DNA of 64,000 nt from NCBI GenBank assembly GCA_008729055.1, contig SDUX01000005.1:856801-920800 (forward strand). Direction: 5' to 3'. This DNA comes from Pyropia haitanensis (taxonomy: Eukaryota; Rhodophyta; Bangiophyceae; Bangiales; Bangiaceae). Below the pieces are notes generated by a model. It saw only the letters and a program-made list of their open reading frames with translations. It did no database searches and was not told where the DNA came from. The position numbers were made by a program, and so were the translations under genes. Positions 34,536 to 44,007 of this stretch are shown piece after piece. The stretch's first letter is position 1. Every line of letters starts with the position of its first letter.

Positions 34536-35307
34536 GGTGCGCGCGCGGTGGAGGGGCTGCGCGTCGCGGGGGGGGCGGGGGGGGGAGGAGGTGGGGGAAG
34601 GGCCGGCGGAGGAGGGCAGAGGGGGGGGGGGGGGGCGGGGGGGGGGAGCAGCGGAGCGGGGAGCTACGGCCGCCCGGCAGGGGGCGACTAGACCATTGAG
34701 TGGCGCACGGCAACGGCCGCGCCGTGCGGGCGTGTGAGGGGGACCGCCGGGTGCGGGGGGGAGGCCAGAGGTGGGCGCGGGGGGGGAGCCGGACACGGCG
34801 GCGGCCGCCGCGACACACTGCCGGCGCGCGCGCCGGCGCCGCGGGGCCGCCAATGAACCACCCCGTCCGGCCCGAGCAGGGCACCGGCGCGGGCGGCGGG
34901 GACGCGGCTCGTGCCGGCAAGACGGCGGCGCAGGTGTGGCGCGCGGCGCCGCCGACGCGGCGGTCGCTGCCGCGCGCGCGCGGCGGGGCGGGCCGGCGGC
35001 GGTCGCCGCGGCGGCGGCGGCGGTCGCGGCCGCGGTCGCGGCGGCGGCGCGGCGCCGCGCGGCCGCGCGGCGGCGGGGTGCGCTCGAACCCGCGCCGTTG
35101 ACGCGCGACGCGGGGCGGGACGGCTGGATCCGCCCCGCGGCGACCCGCCACGTGGAGGTGCGCCTCCACGTTGCGCGCGGCCGGCAGCGCGGCGGCGTCC
35201 ACGCCGCCACCGCGAGCAACCACCCCCCCCCCCCCTCGTCGTCGCCTAGTAGGACGGCGCGCTGCGCTTGCGGTTGCCGCCCGCGCCGCCGCTGTCGGCG
35301 ACTGCCC
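34536..35307. other. Shared upstream region of the divergent TFIIIC-like and DNA glycosylase genes
   Basis: About 770 bp between the two start codons (34535 minus and 35308 plus). Extremely G-rich near 34560-34800, then GCG/CGG-rich. No TATA element was seen; a G/C-box-driven bidirectional promoter is the natural guess. The plus-strand frame stays open through it, so the glycosylase could start earlier than chosen. Confidence 0.4.
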
Positions 35308-35490
35308 ATGCCCGCCTGGGCTCCCCCGCCCGTGTGGTGTGGCGCCGCCGCCCGCGGCGGGCGGTGGATGGACCTCTCCCGCTTTGCGTGTGGCCGCCGC
35401 CGCCGCCCGCGGCGCGCCGCCGCCGCCGCCGCCCCAGCCGCCGCCGCTGCCGCGGCGCTGTCGGCGGCGGCGGGAGCGGCGGCGGCGGCG

Positions 35491-35527
<37 letters not shown>

Positions 35528-36044
35528 CTCGTCCGCCCAAGCGGTCGCGGCGGTCCCCGCCGGCCGCTGCCGCCGCCTCGCCGCCAGCCGACGCCGGGGA
35601 CGGCGGCGGGGAGGTGCGGGGGTCTCCCCCCCTCCCCCCCGCCGGCAATGGTGGCGTCTGGCGCGAAAAGTACGCGACGCCCGGCCACGCCGAGCGCCCC
35701 CTCCGCCTCCTCCTCGTCGGCCACAACCCGTCCGCCGCGTCGTGGGCGGCGGGCCACGGCTACGCACACCCCGGCAACCGGCTGTGGCGGCTGCTGCGTG
35801 ACGCGGGGGTGGTGCCGCGGCCGCTCGCGGCGGCCGCCCGTGACGGGGACCTGCCCGCCGCGGTGGGCGTGGGGCTAACGGACGTGTGGCTCGCGCCGGG
35901 CAGTGACGCCGCGGCGGTGCGGCGGGCGGCGGTGGGGACTCCGTACCGGGAGGCGTTTTTTGGGCGGCTCGCCCGTCACGCCGCGCGGGCGGCGGCGGTG
36001 GCGGCGGCAGAGGCGGCGGCGGCAGAGGTGCCGACGGCCGCCGT

Positions 36045-36092
<48 letters not shown>

Positions 36093-36686
36093 CGCCGCGG
36101 CTGCCGGCGGCGACCAGGTCTCGACGGCCGCGCCGGCGGCGGCGGTGGTGGCAAAGGCCGAGGCGGACGCGTCGGCACCGACGGCGGTGGCGGCGGCCGC
36201 GGCGGCGGCCGACGGCGGCGACGCGGACGCCGCGGCGGGCGGCGCGGCGGCCTCGACGGTGGCTGGGGAGCCCGCGTTTGTGGCGTTTACGGGCAAGTCC
36301 CACTACGTCGCCCTCTTTTCGCCGGCGCAGCGCGTCAAGAGCGTGCCGTTTGGGGAGCAGTCGACGCTGCCGGCGGGGTGGCCGCTGCGCACCGCCCGGG
36401 TGTGGGTGCTGCCGAGCCCGTCGGGCCGCGCCGCGCTCACCGACGCGGACCGTGCCGCGCCGTACGCGGCGCTGGGGCGGGCGCTCGCGCCGCTGCCGTG
36501 GCCACGGGGGGGAGGGGTGGGGGGGGGGGGGGGGGCGCCCCGGGGGGGGGGGGGGGGGCGCCGGCCGACGCGGCTGCCAGCGGCGGTGGGGCAGTGGCCG
36601 CGGCGGCGGCGGCGGCTGCCGGCGGGTCTGGAACGGGCGGGGCGGACGGGGCGGCCGACGGCGACGCGGCGTCGCCGACGCTGTGA
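35308..36686 (+). CDS. MUG/TDG-type mismatch-specific uracil/thymine DNA glycosylase
   Basis: A base-excision repair glycosylase of the uracil-DNA glycosylase superfamily, removing U or T from G mismatches in double-stranded DNA. Motif 1 is G138-H-N-P-S (family G-I/H-N-P) followed by HPGNRLWRLL; then VGLTDVW, a helix starting AAAVRRAAVG, FTGKSHY and motif 2 VLPSPSGR (L368-G372, family LP-N/S-P-S-G). The ATG at 35308 begins a Cys/Trp/Arg-rich leader; an alternative ATG is at 35368. A Gly/Ala insertion of ~90 residues (about 36010-36270) splits the catalytic domain between the two motifs. The 3' end crosses G runs (36506-36558) where the frame is unsure: one frame ends GDAASPTL at 36686, the other at 36750. 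Confidence 0.75.
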
Positions 36687-38807
36687 GCGGGGCGGTGATG
36701 GCGGCGGTTGTGGCGCGTGGGGGGGGGGGGGGAGCCGCTTTGGTGGTTGACCGCTGCCCTTGCCGTGGCCGCCGCCGGTGGCTGCGGCGGCTGCGGCGGT
36801 GGCGGCGGTGGCGGCGGTGGCGGCGGTGGCGGCGGTGGCGGCGGCAGCGGTGGTAACGGCGGCATCGGCGGCAACGGCGGCATCGGCGGTAGCGGCGGTG
36901 GCCGCGGCGGCTGCGTCCGCGGCTGCGGCGGCGACTACGGCCGCTACAGTCGCCACGGCCGCGGCGGCCGAGGCGGGGCGTCGACTGGCCGCCCGCCTGC
37001 CGCGGCGTCACTGCGTGCATCGCCGGCGCCTTGGCGGGTGCGTGCGTGGCCGTTGGCACGGGGTGGCCGCGCGCGCCGCCCCTCTCCTCGGCGGCCGCCG
37101 ACACGGGTCACGCGCGGCGGCCGCGTGCCTCTTGCCGCCAGCCGCCCCCAGCTGCGCTGGCGACGCGGTGGGCGTGGTGGCACAGCCAGTGGCGGCCGCG
37201 GCGGCGCTGGCGCCCGCCCGCGGTCCGTCGCGCACGCCCACGGCCTCCCCCACCCACGCGTGCGCGCGGCCGGCAACGCGACCGGTGCGGGAGTGGGGGG
37301 CCACCAGAGGCTCCCGACCATTCCGCACCGTCGGTGACGCGGCCGACCGCTCGGGGCGACACGGAGCGCGCCGCCGCCGGGTTTTGGGGGCGCACGCGCG
37401 TGCGCCCGCGTCGAGGCGCCGCAGGTGGCGGGCGCGGCGGGGTGTGGCGGCGCCGCCGCTGGGTGCGACGGGACCGCCAGCAGCTCGCGTGGGCCTGCAT
37501 GCAGCCCTGCTTTGCCAGCCCGCCGCCAGCCTGGGGTCACCCAGCAGGGGGAGTCGGCGCCTGGGCTTGTAGGGGTGCAGGGTTGGGGGGCGGAGGTGGG
37601 CGTGGTGCCATGCCGCCGCGCTCGTTGCGTTGGACAAAGCGGTGCGCGGCTCGTCTCCGACCCGGCCCGCCGCACCCGCCAGTGTGGACCCCCCCGTGCG
37701 TCGGCAGTCGCGTTTCGTCTGCAGACGGCGCGGCCAGCCGCGGCGGCGGCGGCCACGCCGCGGCGCCCGTGGCGCCACGGTCGCGGGGCGGTCGCGGTAC
37801 GAGCGCGCCCGCGGCGGCGGCCGCCCACTGGGTGAGGGTTGGAGAACGACTACCGCCGCCGCCAGTGGCGGCGGCGGCACGGCAGCCACTCCCCGCCGCC
37901 GCGGCGGCGGCGCCCCGACGGGCGGGTGGAGTCAACAGCACGCCGTGCGGCGGCCGGGGGAGGCCGTGCCATGCAGGTACAGCCGCACCGGGCGTGCGTG
38001 GTGGCCGGCGGCGGGGGCGTCGGGTATTGCGCCCCGGGGGGGGGGATACAGGCATCTCCCGCGTCGCGACTGTCTGTGTGTCTGTGGCTCGCGAAGCGCG
38101 CCCCGGTGTGTGACGCGCGCTCCGTCTTTCGGCCAGCAGAGGGAACACAAAGGATAATACAGTGGGAAAGGAAAAAAAAAAACCACACTCACACAAGAGC
38201 AGACCCGCCATACAATGCTCCGCAAACGATACAAAAAGCCAACGAAAAGAAAAAAGGGGCCGTCCGGCAGGTCCTATCGCCGTCACCCACACGCAATCAG
38301 CAGGTGCCGCACCCGCCTGCGCAACACTTCAATAGCACACCGCCACAGCAAGCCCCCGCCGCTACGTGAGGGGCGAGCGACCACCAGAACCCTCACCGCT
38401 ACGCGGGCACGTAGCTCACCACTACGTGCCCGCGCAGCGGTTGCAGTCGACAAGTGAGCACAGCGGGACACCCAGGTTCCTCCGCTAGAGACCTGCGGGA
38501 CGCCACAGAAAGAGTCCGGTTCGACGTCGCACGTCGGCCGACCACCCAGGACAGCGCCACCAATGCGCAGGTCGTCCTGCCGCGCGCACAGGCATTGGCA
38601 GCTGGCGCGTACTCCGCCGTCCACAGCAGCCTTGGCACAGACGCACAGCCACAGCCAGTCACCCAAGCACTCAGACAGCAGCCCGCGTGCAGGAATCCCA
38701 CAACTGGCAGCGCGCAAGTCGATGGCCCTGCCATTGCCATCCCCGCAGCAACCGCGAGGGAATCACGCAGCAGCCGCAGCAGCAGCCACCGACCCAGTCC
38801 CGACCAC
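36687..38807. other. Unresolved GC-rich region
   Basis: Contains a 9-bp (GGCGGCGGT)n array at 36792-36846 followed by an 18-bp GGCGGCATC/GGCAAC-type array to ~36900. A plus-strand stretch near 36980-37080 (WPPACRGVTACIAGALAG) looks like a membrane segment but leads nowhere recognisable. An AT-richer stretch with A runs near 38150-38250 may be the 3' flank of the ABCF gene. No gene is claimed. Confidence 0.4.
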
Positions 38808-40676
38808 CTACCACTTCATGCCCTTCTTCAGGCTCTCCTTGTACGACTTGATGTCGCCCTTCCAGACAGAGATGCCGCCGTCCACCACCCAAATCTCACG
38901 TGCCACCTGCGACAGCAGGCGGAAGTCGTGAGAAACCAGCACAACACCGCCGGTGAACGCGTTGATGGCCTCAGCCAACGCATCAATGCCCTCCATATCA
39001 AACGCGTTGGTCGGCTCGTCCAGCAGCAGAATGTGCGGGTTCTGCATGCCAATCTCCGCAAAGGCGAGCCGCGACTTGAGGCCATCACTCAGGTGCCCAA
39101 TTGGCGCCAGCTGCTGGTCCCCGGTCACACCAAACTGACCGCACTCCCCACGCCAGCTCTGCACGTCCTTGTGGCGACCGGGGAAGCGGTTCCGCAGATA
39201 CTCAATGGGCGACACTTCCAAATCGAGCTGGTCAGCCGAGTGCTGGTGGAACTGCGCCACCTTAAGACCACTCCTGTGCGACACCGAGCCTTGCACGGGC
39301 GTCAACTTGTGCAGCATCAGGTTGATGAGGGTCGTCTTGCCCGCACCGTTGGGCCCGACAATGCACACCCGAGAGTCGCAATCGATGCCAAAGCTCTGGT
39401 CCCTGTACAGAAAGTCCTCCTCCTTGCCCGAGTAGGAGAAGGCCACGTCCGTAAAGCTGATGCACGGCGGGGACAACGCGCTGGCCTCGGGGAAGCGGAA
39501 GCGAAACAGGGTGTCTTGGAACGGAGGCTTGAGGAGGCCCGCCTCCACCATCTTGTCCAGCTGCTTTTGCCTCGACTTGGCCTGGCGCACCAGGTTCGAG
39601 TACGTCCCGCACGAGGAGATGAATTCCTTCGTGTGCTTGATTTCGTCCTGCTGCTTCTTGTACAGCTTGAGTTGGTTGATGTCCTGCTCCTTGCGGGTGC
39701 GCACGTACGTCGAGTAGTTGCCACTCCAGTACTTGAGCTGCTGCTCCTGCATGACCATCGTGTCCGTGCAGACACCGTCCAGGAAGTCCTGCGAATGAGA
39801 CACAATCACAAGAATCTTCTTGTAGCGGCTCAGGTACTCTTCCAACCAAACGCAGGCGTTGAGGTCCAAGTGGTTGGTGGGCTCGTCCAGCAACAGCATC
39901 GTCGGTTGCACAAACAGCGCCCGGGACAGCGCCACGCGCATCCGCCACCCGCCGCTCATGTCACACGTCTTCTTCGAGATAGTCTGAGACGTAAAGCCCA
40001 GGCCGCACAGGATGGTCGCCGCCCGCGACTCAAACGTAGCCGGATCCATCTCGTCGAGACGCTCGTAGACGCCCTGCAGCTGCTCGCAGTCGGGCCCAAA
40101 CTCAGTCAGCAGCTCCTCGGCCTTGTCCTCTAGCCTCTGCACCTCCGCCTTGGCCGAGTTGATAACGTACTCCAGCGCCGTGTCCTCACTGGGCTGCGCC
40201 TCCTCCGACAGCAGGTAAATGTCAACATGTTCGGGGATGGGCACCTCCCGGGCAGCAAGCGTCTGAAGGAACGTGGACTTGCCGCACCCGTTCCGACCAA
40301 TCAGCCCGTACCTGCGGCCGACCGACAGCTCAATCATCGTGTCCTCGACGAGCAGCTTGCCATGATAGTTAAGCGAAAAGGACCCAATCTTAATGTCCCG
40401 AGCTGTCGGCAGCGAGTGCAGCACGCCCGTCGCCGACCGCGTCATGTCCGTCTTCTCAGTGTGCTCCAGCGACTTGAGCGACGCAGAAGAGCCCTTCTTG
40501 TTCGGTTTTCCTCCAGAGCTCGCCGTGACGGTCGACGCCGTCTCCAGCAGGTCCCCCGCTTTGCTGCCGTTGCCCAGCGGTGGCAGTCCCCCGTCGGCCG
40601 CAGCGGCCTTGGCCGCCTTGGCTGCCTCCATCTTCTTCTGCTTCTCCAGGAACTTCTTCGACTTGTTGGGCGCCAT
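38808..40676 (-). CDS. ABCF2-like (ARB1/GCN20 family) tandem ATPase
   Basis: A soluble ABC protein with two nucleotide-binding domains and no membrane part; ABCF2/Arb1 proteins act in ribosome biogenesis and translation. 622 residues from the ATG at 40676 (ACCATGG context, MAPNKSKKFLEKQKK), a basic N-terminus typical of the family. NBD1: Walker A GRNGCGKS (127-134), signature MSGGWRMR, Walker B MLLLDEPTNHLD. A charged inter-domain linker follows. NBD2: Walker A GPNGAGKT (441-448), signature LSDGLKSR, Walker B ILLLDEPTNAFD. NBD1 is canonical; in NBD2 the signature has D for G and the H of NHLD is replaced (NAFD). Intronless and unbroken, with more ordinary codon use than its neighbours. ABCF2 is favoured over other ABCFs by VPIPEHVDIY and SHSQDFLDGVC. 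Confidence 0.93.
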   Translation of the reverse strand: MAPNKSKKFLEKQKKMEAAKAAKAAAADGGLPPLGNGSKAGDLLETASTVTASSGGKPNKKGSSASLKSLEHTEKTDMTRSATGVLHSLPTARDIKIGSFSLNYHGKLLVEDTMIELSVGRRYGLIGRNGCGKSTFLQTLAAREVPIPEHVDIYLLSEEAQPSEDTALEYVINSAKAEVQRLEDKAEELLTEFGPDCEQLQGVYERLDEMDPATFESRAATILCGLGFTSQTISKKTCDMSGGWRMRVALSRALFVQPTMLLLDEPTNHLDLNACVWLEEYLSRYKKILVIVSHSQDFLDGVCTDTMVMQEQQLKYWSGNYSTYVRTRKEQDINQLKLYKKQQDEIKHTKEFISSCGTYSNLVRQAKSRQKQLDKMVEAGLLKPPFQDTLFRFRFPEASALSPPCISFTDVAFSYSGKEEDFLYRDQSFGIDCDSRVCIVGPNGAGKTTLINLMLHKLTPVQGSVSHRSGLKVAQFHQHSADQLDLEVSPIEYLRNRFPGRHKDVQSWRGECGQFGVTGDQQLAPIGHLSDGLKSRLAFAEIGMQNPHILLLDEPTNAFDMEGIDALAEAINAFTGGVVLVSHDFRLLSQVAREIWVVDGGISVWKGDIKSYKESLKKGMKW

Positions 40677-42636
40677 GGTGGGTGTGGGGTGGGGGGGCGC
40701 GGACCAGCGGGCTCGGCCTCGGTTCGTACCGACCGGCCGCGCTTGAGTAGGAACACGCACACACGCCGCGCCGCGTCGTCGCCGGCTGCGCCGCAGTCGA
40801 CTCTGGGACGAGACGAAAAGACGCTGCCGCTGCACTCCGCGAGACTGCCGCTCCCGCGCCGTCGACGGGTCGGTAGTAGCTTCGACGGGTACACGCTAGC
40901 GAGGTAGCTCCCCGCCGCGGTCACCTCCCCCCCCAGGCGACGGCGGCGACAGACGGTCGCGCACGCAGGTCGCGAACACGCGGACGTCGGCCACAGCGTG
41001 TCCGCGGCGGCCGCCCTGCCAAATGGAAAAAAGCGGGGCACACCCACACGCCAAGGGGCCTGACGTGGGGGGTGCGCGTGCGCGGGTGTGCTGGGCGGCG
41101 GTTGTGGGCCGTGCGGGCTCCCCACGGCAGAGAAAACGCCCCAGCGGCGGCGGCTGGCGCCCGCGGGACGCGCGCGGCGGCCGACGGCGGCGGCAACGGA
41201 AGCCCCCCTCCCCCCGCCCAAGCCACCTTGTGACCCGCCGCCCTGCTGCTGACGCCCGTGTGCACCGCCACTGATTGGCCAGCGCGCAGCCACAAGAACG
41301 GTGGCAGCCTCGATTGTGTGGCGGCTGTGCTGTGGTTGGCTGTCCAGGGGAGTTCCCGCCGGCGGCGACGGATGGGCGGCTGCCACCGGCGCAAGGCGCT
41401 GGCTCGAGGGGGGAGTCCAGCGCAGGTCACCCAGGCGGGCCACTGTTTGCAATTCAACTTGCATGCATTTTCATTACAGACTTGATTCACCGACGAGAGG
41501 CAGAGAGGAGGTCCGTTCATGCAGTGCAAGCTTGAGCCTGCAGTGGGGCGATACGAATCGATACTCTTTTTCGAATGCACTCCGAAACGGTCTACGAATT
41601 GATTGACCTCGTATCGGTGGCTCGGGATTGCTGAGCTTTGAAGATGGTCAACGTGTCACGGAGTGGTGTGTGGCGCACCTCCGCTGCCAGCAACTACACT
41701 CACTGTGTCCTCAACCCCCCTACCAAAGCAGCCACAAAATCCATAACAAAGAACAAACAGAGAACGAGGAACGAGCAAAGTCCCAAAGTCCCATCATGAA
41801 CCGGCAAAACGAGCATCCAGAAGCAGAGTACAGTTGAAGCCGGTAGGACGCTTGAAACAGAAAGAGAGGACAGAGCGTTCCTACGCAGCCACCCAACAGG
41901 GACCGGCGAAGAACGAGGGGCGTGGTGAGTTGGGCGAACTTTCTCCGCCTTCATTCCATGGTTTCTTGCGAACGGGCGTGTATTGGCGTGGAGCACCGGA
42001 CTGGTCGACGGACGCTCTCAGCCGCAAGCCGTCGGCGGCATGAGGGTTTGCCCCCATTTTCACTTTTTTTATGTGGCCTGTGTCGGCCAGCAAAGAAAGC
42101 CTCGTTACTGGAAAGACGCCTCGTAACGTCTCTTTCTGTGGCGGGGGCGGGGACAGGAGTCCGCGTGCGCGCCCACGGGACAACTGCCAGCAGCGCCGCC
42201 CACGTGGGCCACTTGATGGAAACTTTGGCGGGCGCCGGCGGCGCCACCCGCCCTGCGCGTGCCCGCCGACGCCGACGACTCCGCCACCCCTTCCGGCGAC
42301 GTGGCGGGCGCCCCGAACGAGCGCGTTGCCGGCCGTGATTTGGACGACGGCGCCGCACGGACCGCCGCCTGCCGTTGCTCTTGCCCATCTGCCCAGCCGC
42401 TGTCACTACCTGGCCGCCGCCACGCTGCCGTTCACGCCCGTGGACGTGGCCACCCGCATTGCCAGCCGCGTTGCCACCGGGGTCATTGGTGCTGCGACGC
42501 GTCGGGTCTTCACCTTGTACTCTCTTCGTGTTACTGTTCTCTCCCCACCACCACTCTCGGTTGCTCTCGTATTGGCGCCCCTTTCAACCCCCCCATCCCC
42601 CCCCCCTCCGTGCTCCCCTCGCTCCCCCTCCCAACC
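40677..42636. other. Intergenic region; possible upstream exon of the 42.6-kb gene
   Basis: 5' side of the ABCF gene (C-rich, with CAC/CCG strings) followed by ordinary-composition sequence at 41440-42100. Plus-strand stretches near 42260-42370 (DLDDGAARTAACRC) and 42410-42510 (PFTPVDVATRIASR) look coding in different frames and may be exons of the next gene. A pyrimidine-rich tract at 42540-42635 would suit an intron end. Exon borders could not be fixed. Confidence 0.4.
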
Positions 42637-43395
42637 ATGGGCGTTCCAATCATCCTCCCTCATCCCCACCCTCCCCACGCGCACATGCTACCTGGTGGCT
42701 CGTCCTACCCCCCCGTGGGCGGCCGTGAGCGGCAGCAGGGCGGCCCATCCACCCCCCGCCCCGGCGGGGACACCCACTCCCCCGCCGCCCCCGCCCGCGG
42801 CGCGGCGGCGGCAGTGGCGGCGGCACCCCGCCCCCGGGCGACGCCAAGCCGGTACCCCGGTGTCCACGTCCGCGTGCGGTACGAGTCGCTGGCTGGCCAG
42901 CGGATGGAGGTGTACCGGCGGCACAAGCGGGTGTACGAGGCGGGCGTGCTGGTGGCGGTGTTGGGCGGCGGTATGGCCGCCGCTGCCGTGGCGGAGGAGC
43001 GGCAGGGGGAGGAGGACGAGGCGCAGGCGGAAGCTGAAGACCTGTCGGACGAGTCGGCCGAGACGTCCTCGTCTGAGGGGGGCGACGCCGCCGACGCCCG
43101 CGTTGCGGCGGTTGGGCCGGTGCGCGTGGCGGCGTCGGCGGCTGGCCGCGCCGCTGCGGCCATGGCGGGCGAGCAGCAGGGGAGCTGGCTCGTCGAGCCG
43201 GGAACGTGTCTGATGCGCTACGACTCTGGGGAGGAGGAGGAGCTGGTGCTGACGCAGCAGGCGTGGTGGCTGCTGCACCCCACCACGGGGGTTGTGATGC
43301 TGGAGCACATGCCCACTGGGGAGGACGCGATTGACGAGATGGATGAGGACTATCCGGAGGACGACGGGGAGGACGAGGACACGTGGGTCTTGTGA
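42637..43395 (+). CDS. Unknown acidic protein
   Basis: 252 residues from the ATG at 42637 (ACCATGG context). Not recognised. It starts with a His/Pro-rich segment, has an Ala-rich basic patch, then a better-ordered stretch (YPGVHVRVRYESLAGQRM, VYRRHKRVYEAG, a hydrophobic VLVAVLGGGMAAAA), a Glu/Ser-rich segment, and ends with TCLMRYDSGEEEELVL, WWLLHPTTGVVML and a strongly acidic tail (YPEDDGEDEDTWVL). Third codon positions are G/C as in neighbouring genes and there is no frame break, so it is probably real. Upstream in-frame sequence to 42259 has no stop, so the start or a 5' exon may differ. Confidence 0.55.
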   Translation: MGVPIILPHPHPPHAHMLPGGSSYPPVGGRERQQGGPSTPRPGGDTHSPAAPARGAAAAVAAAPRPRATPSRYPGVHVRVRYESLAGQRMEVYRRHKRVYEAGVLVAVLGGGMAAAAVAEERQGEEDEAQAEAEDLSDESAETSSSEGGDAADARVAAVGPVRVAASAAGRAAAAMAGEQQGSWLVEPGTCLMRYDSGEEEELVLTQQAWWLLHPTTGVVMLEHMPTGEDAIDEMDEDYPEDDGEDEDTWVL

Positions 43396-44007
43396 GGGGG
43401 TAGGGGTGGTTGTGGCCAAGAAGGGTGAGGGGGGGTAGGAGCTATGCGGTGCACCTCATCTTTTTTGCGGCTGGGAGTGTACGGCGGGGTATGTCGTCTC
43501 TCTTGTTTTTGTTGATTCTCTTTCCTCCATTGCGTTGATTTTTCTGTACGCCCGCAGGTGTGCCGTTTGTGATTTGCGCTGCATGTTGTGGGCGGCTGGT
43601 CTCTTGTGTTATCTGCAGGCGTACCACGTGGTTCACTTTTCTCTTGTCACCACCACTTGGCGTTTGCCGGACCGATTTGCTGTCCCTGTTTGTTTTTCGT
43701 GCTACGTGCTTCGTCCCTTTTCCGTCACCTCCAGTGTCACGGCCGCACACCCACTGGCGCAGCCGCCACCGCGGCGCTACTGTGTCTGGTGTCTCCAATA
43801 CGCGAAAAACACCAAGCGCAAGCGATACCATCCGCCGCGCGACGGACGTGCCCCTGCTACCTGCTGTGGGGTGCCGAATCGGAGCAATCTATCGACAGTC
43901 CTTGTCAGCGGAGCAAGCGCCGCTGTTGTTGGATGGCAAGCCTCGTGTGTTAGGCGGCAGAGCCGCATTTAACTCGGCAACCCCCCCGCCCCCCGAGCGC
44001 CCCCGCC
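43396..44007. other. Convergent intergenic region
   Basis: Lies between two 3' ends (unknown protein + and haloperoxidase-like -). T-rich stretches at 43455-43760 fit 3' UTR sequence. No gene is seen. Confidence 0.5.

Noticed and set aside
33500..34699. Long plus-strand frames over the TFIIIC gene (also 26.3-31.4 kb)
   Set aside because: Antisense shadows rich in Arg/Pro; the minus strand carries recognisable TFIIIC motifs.
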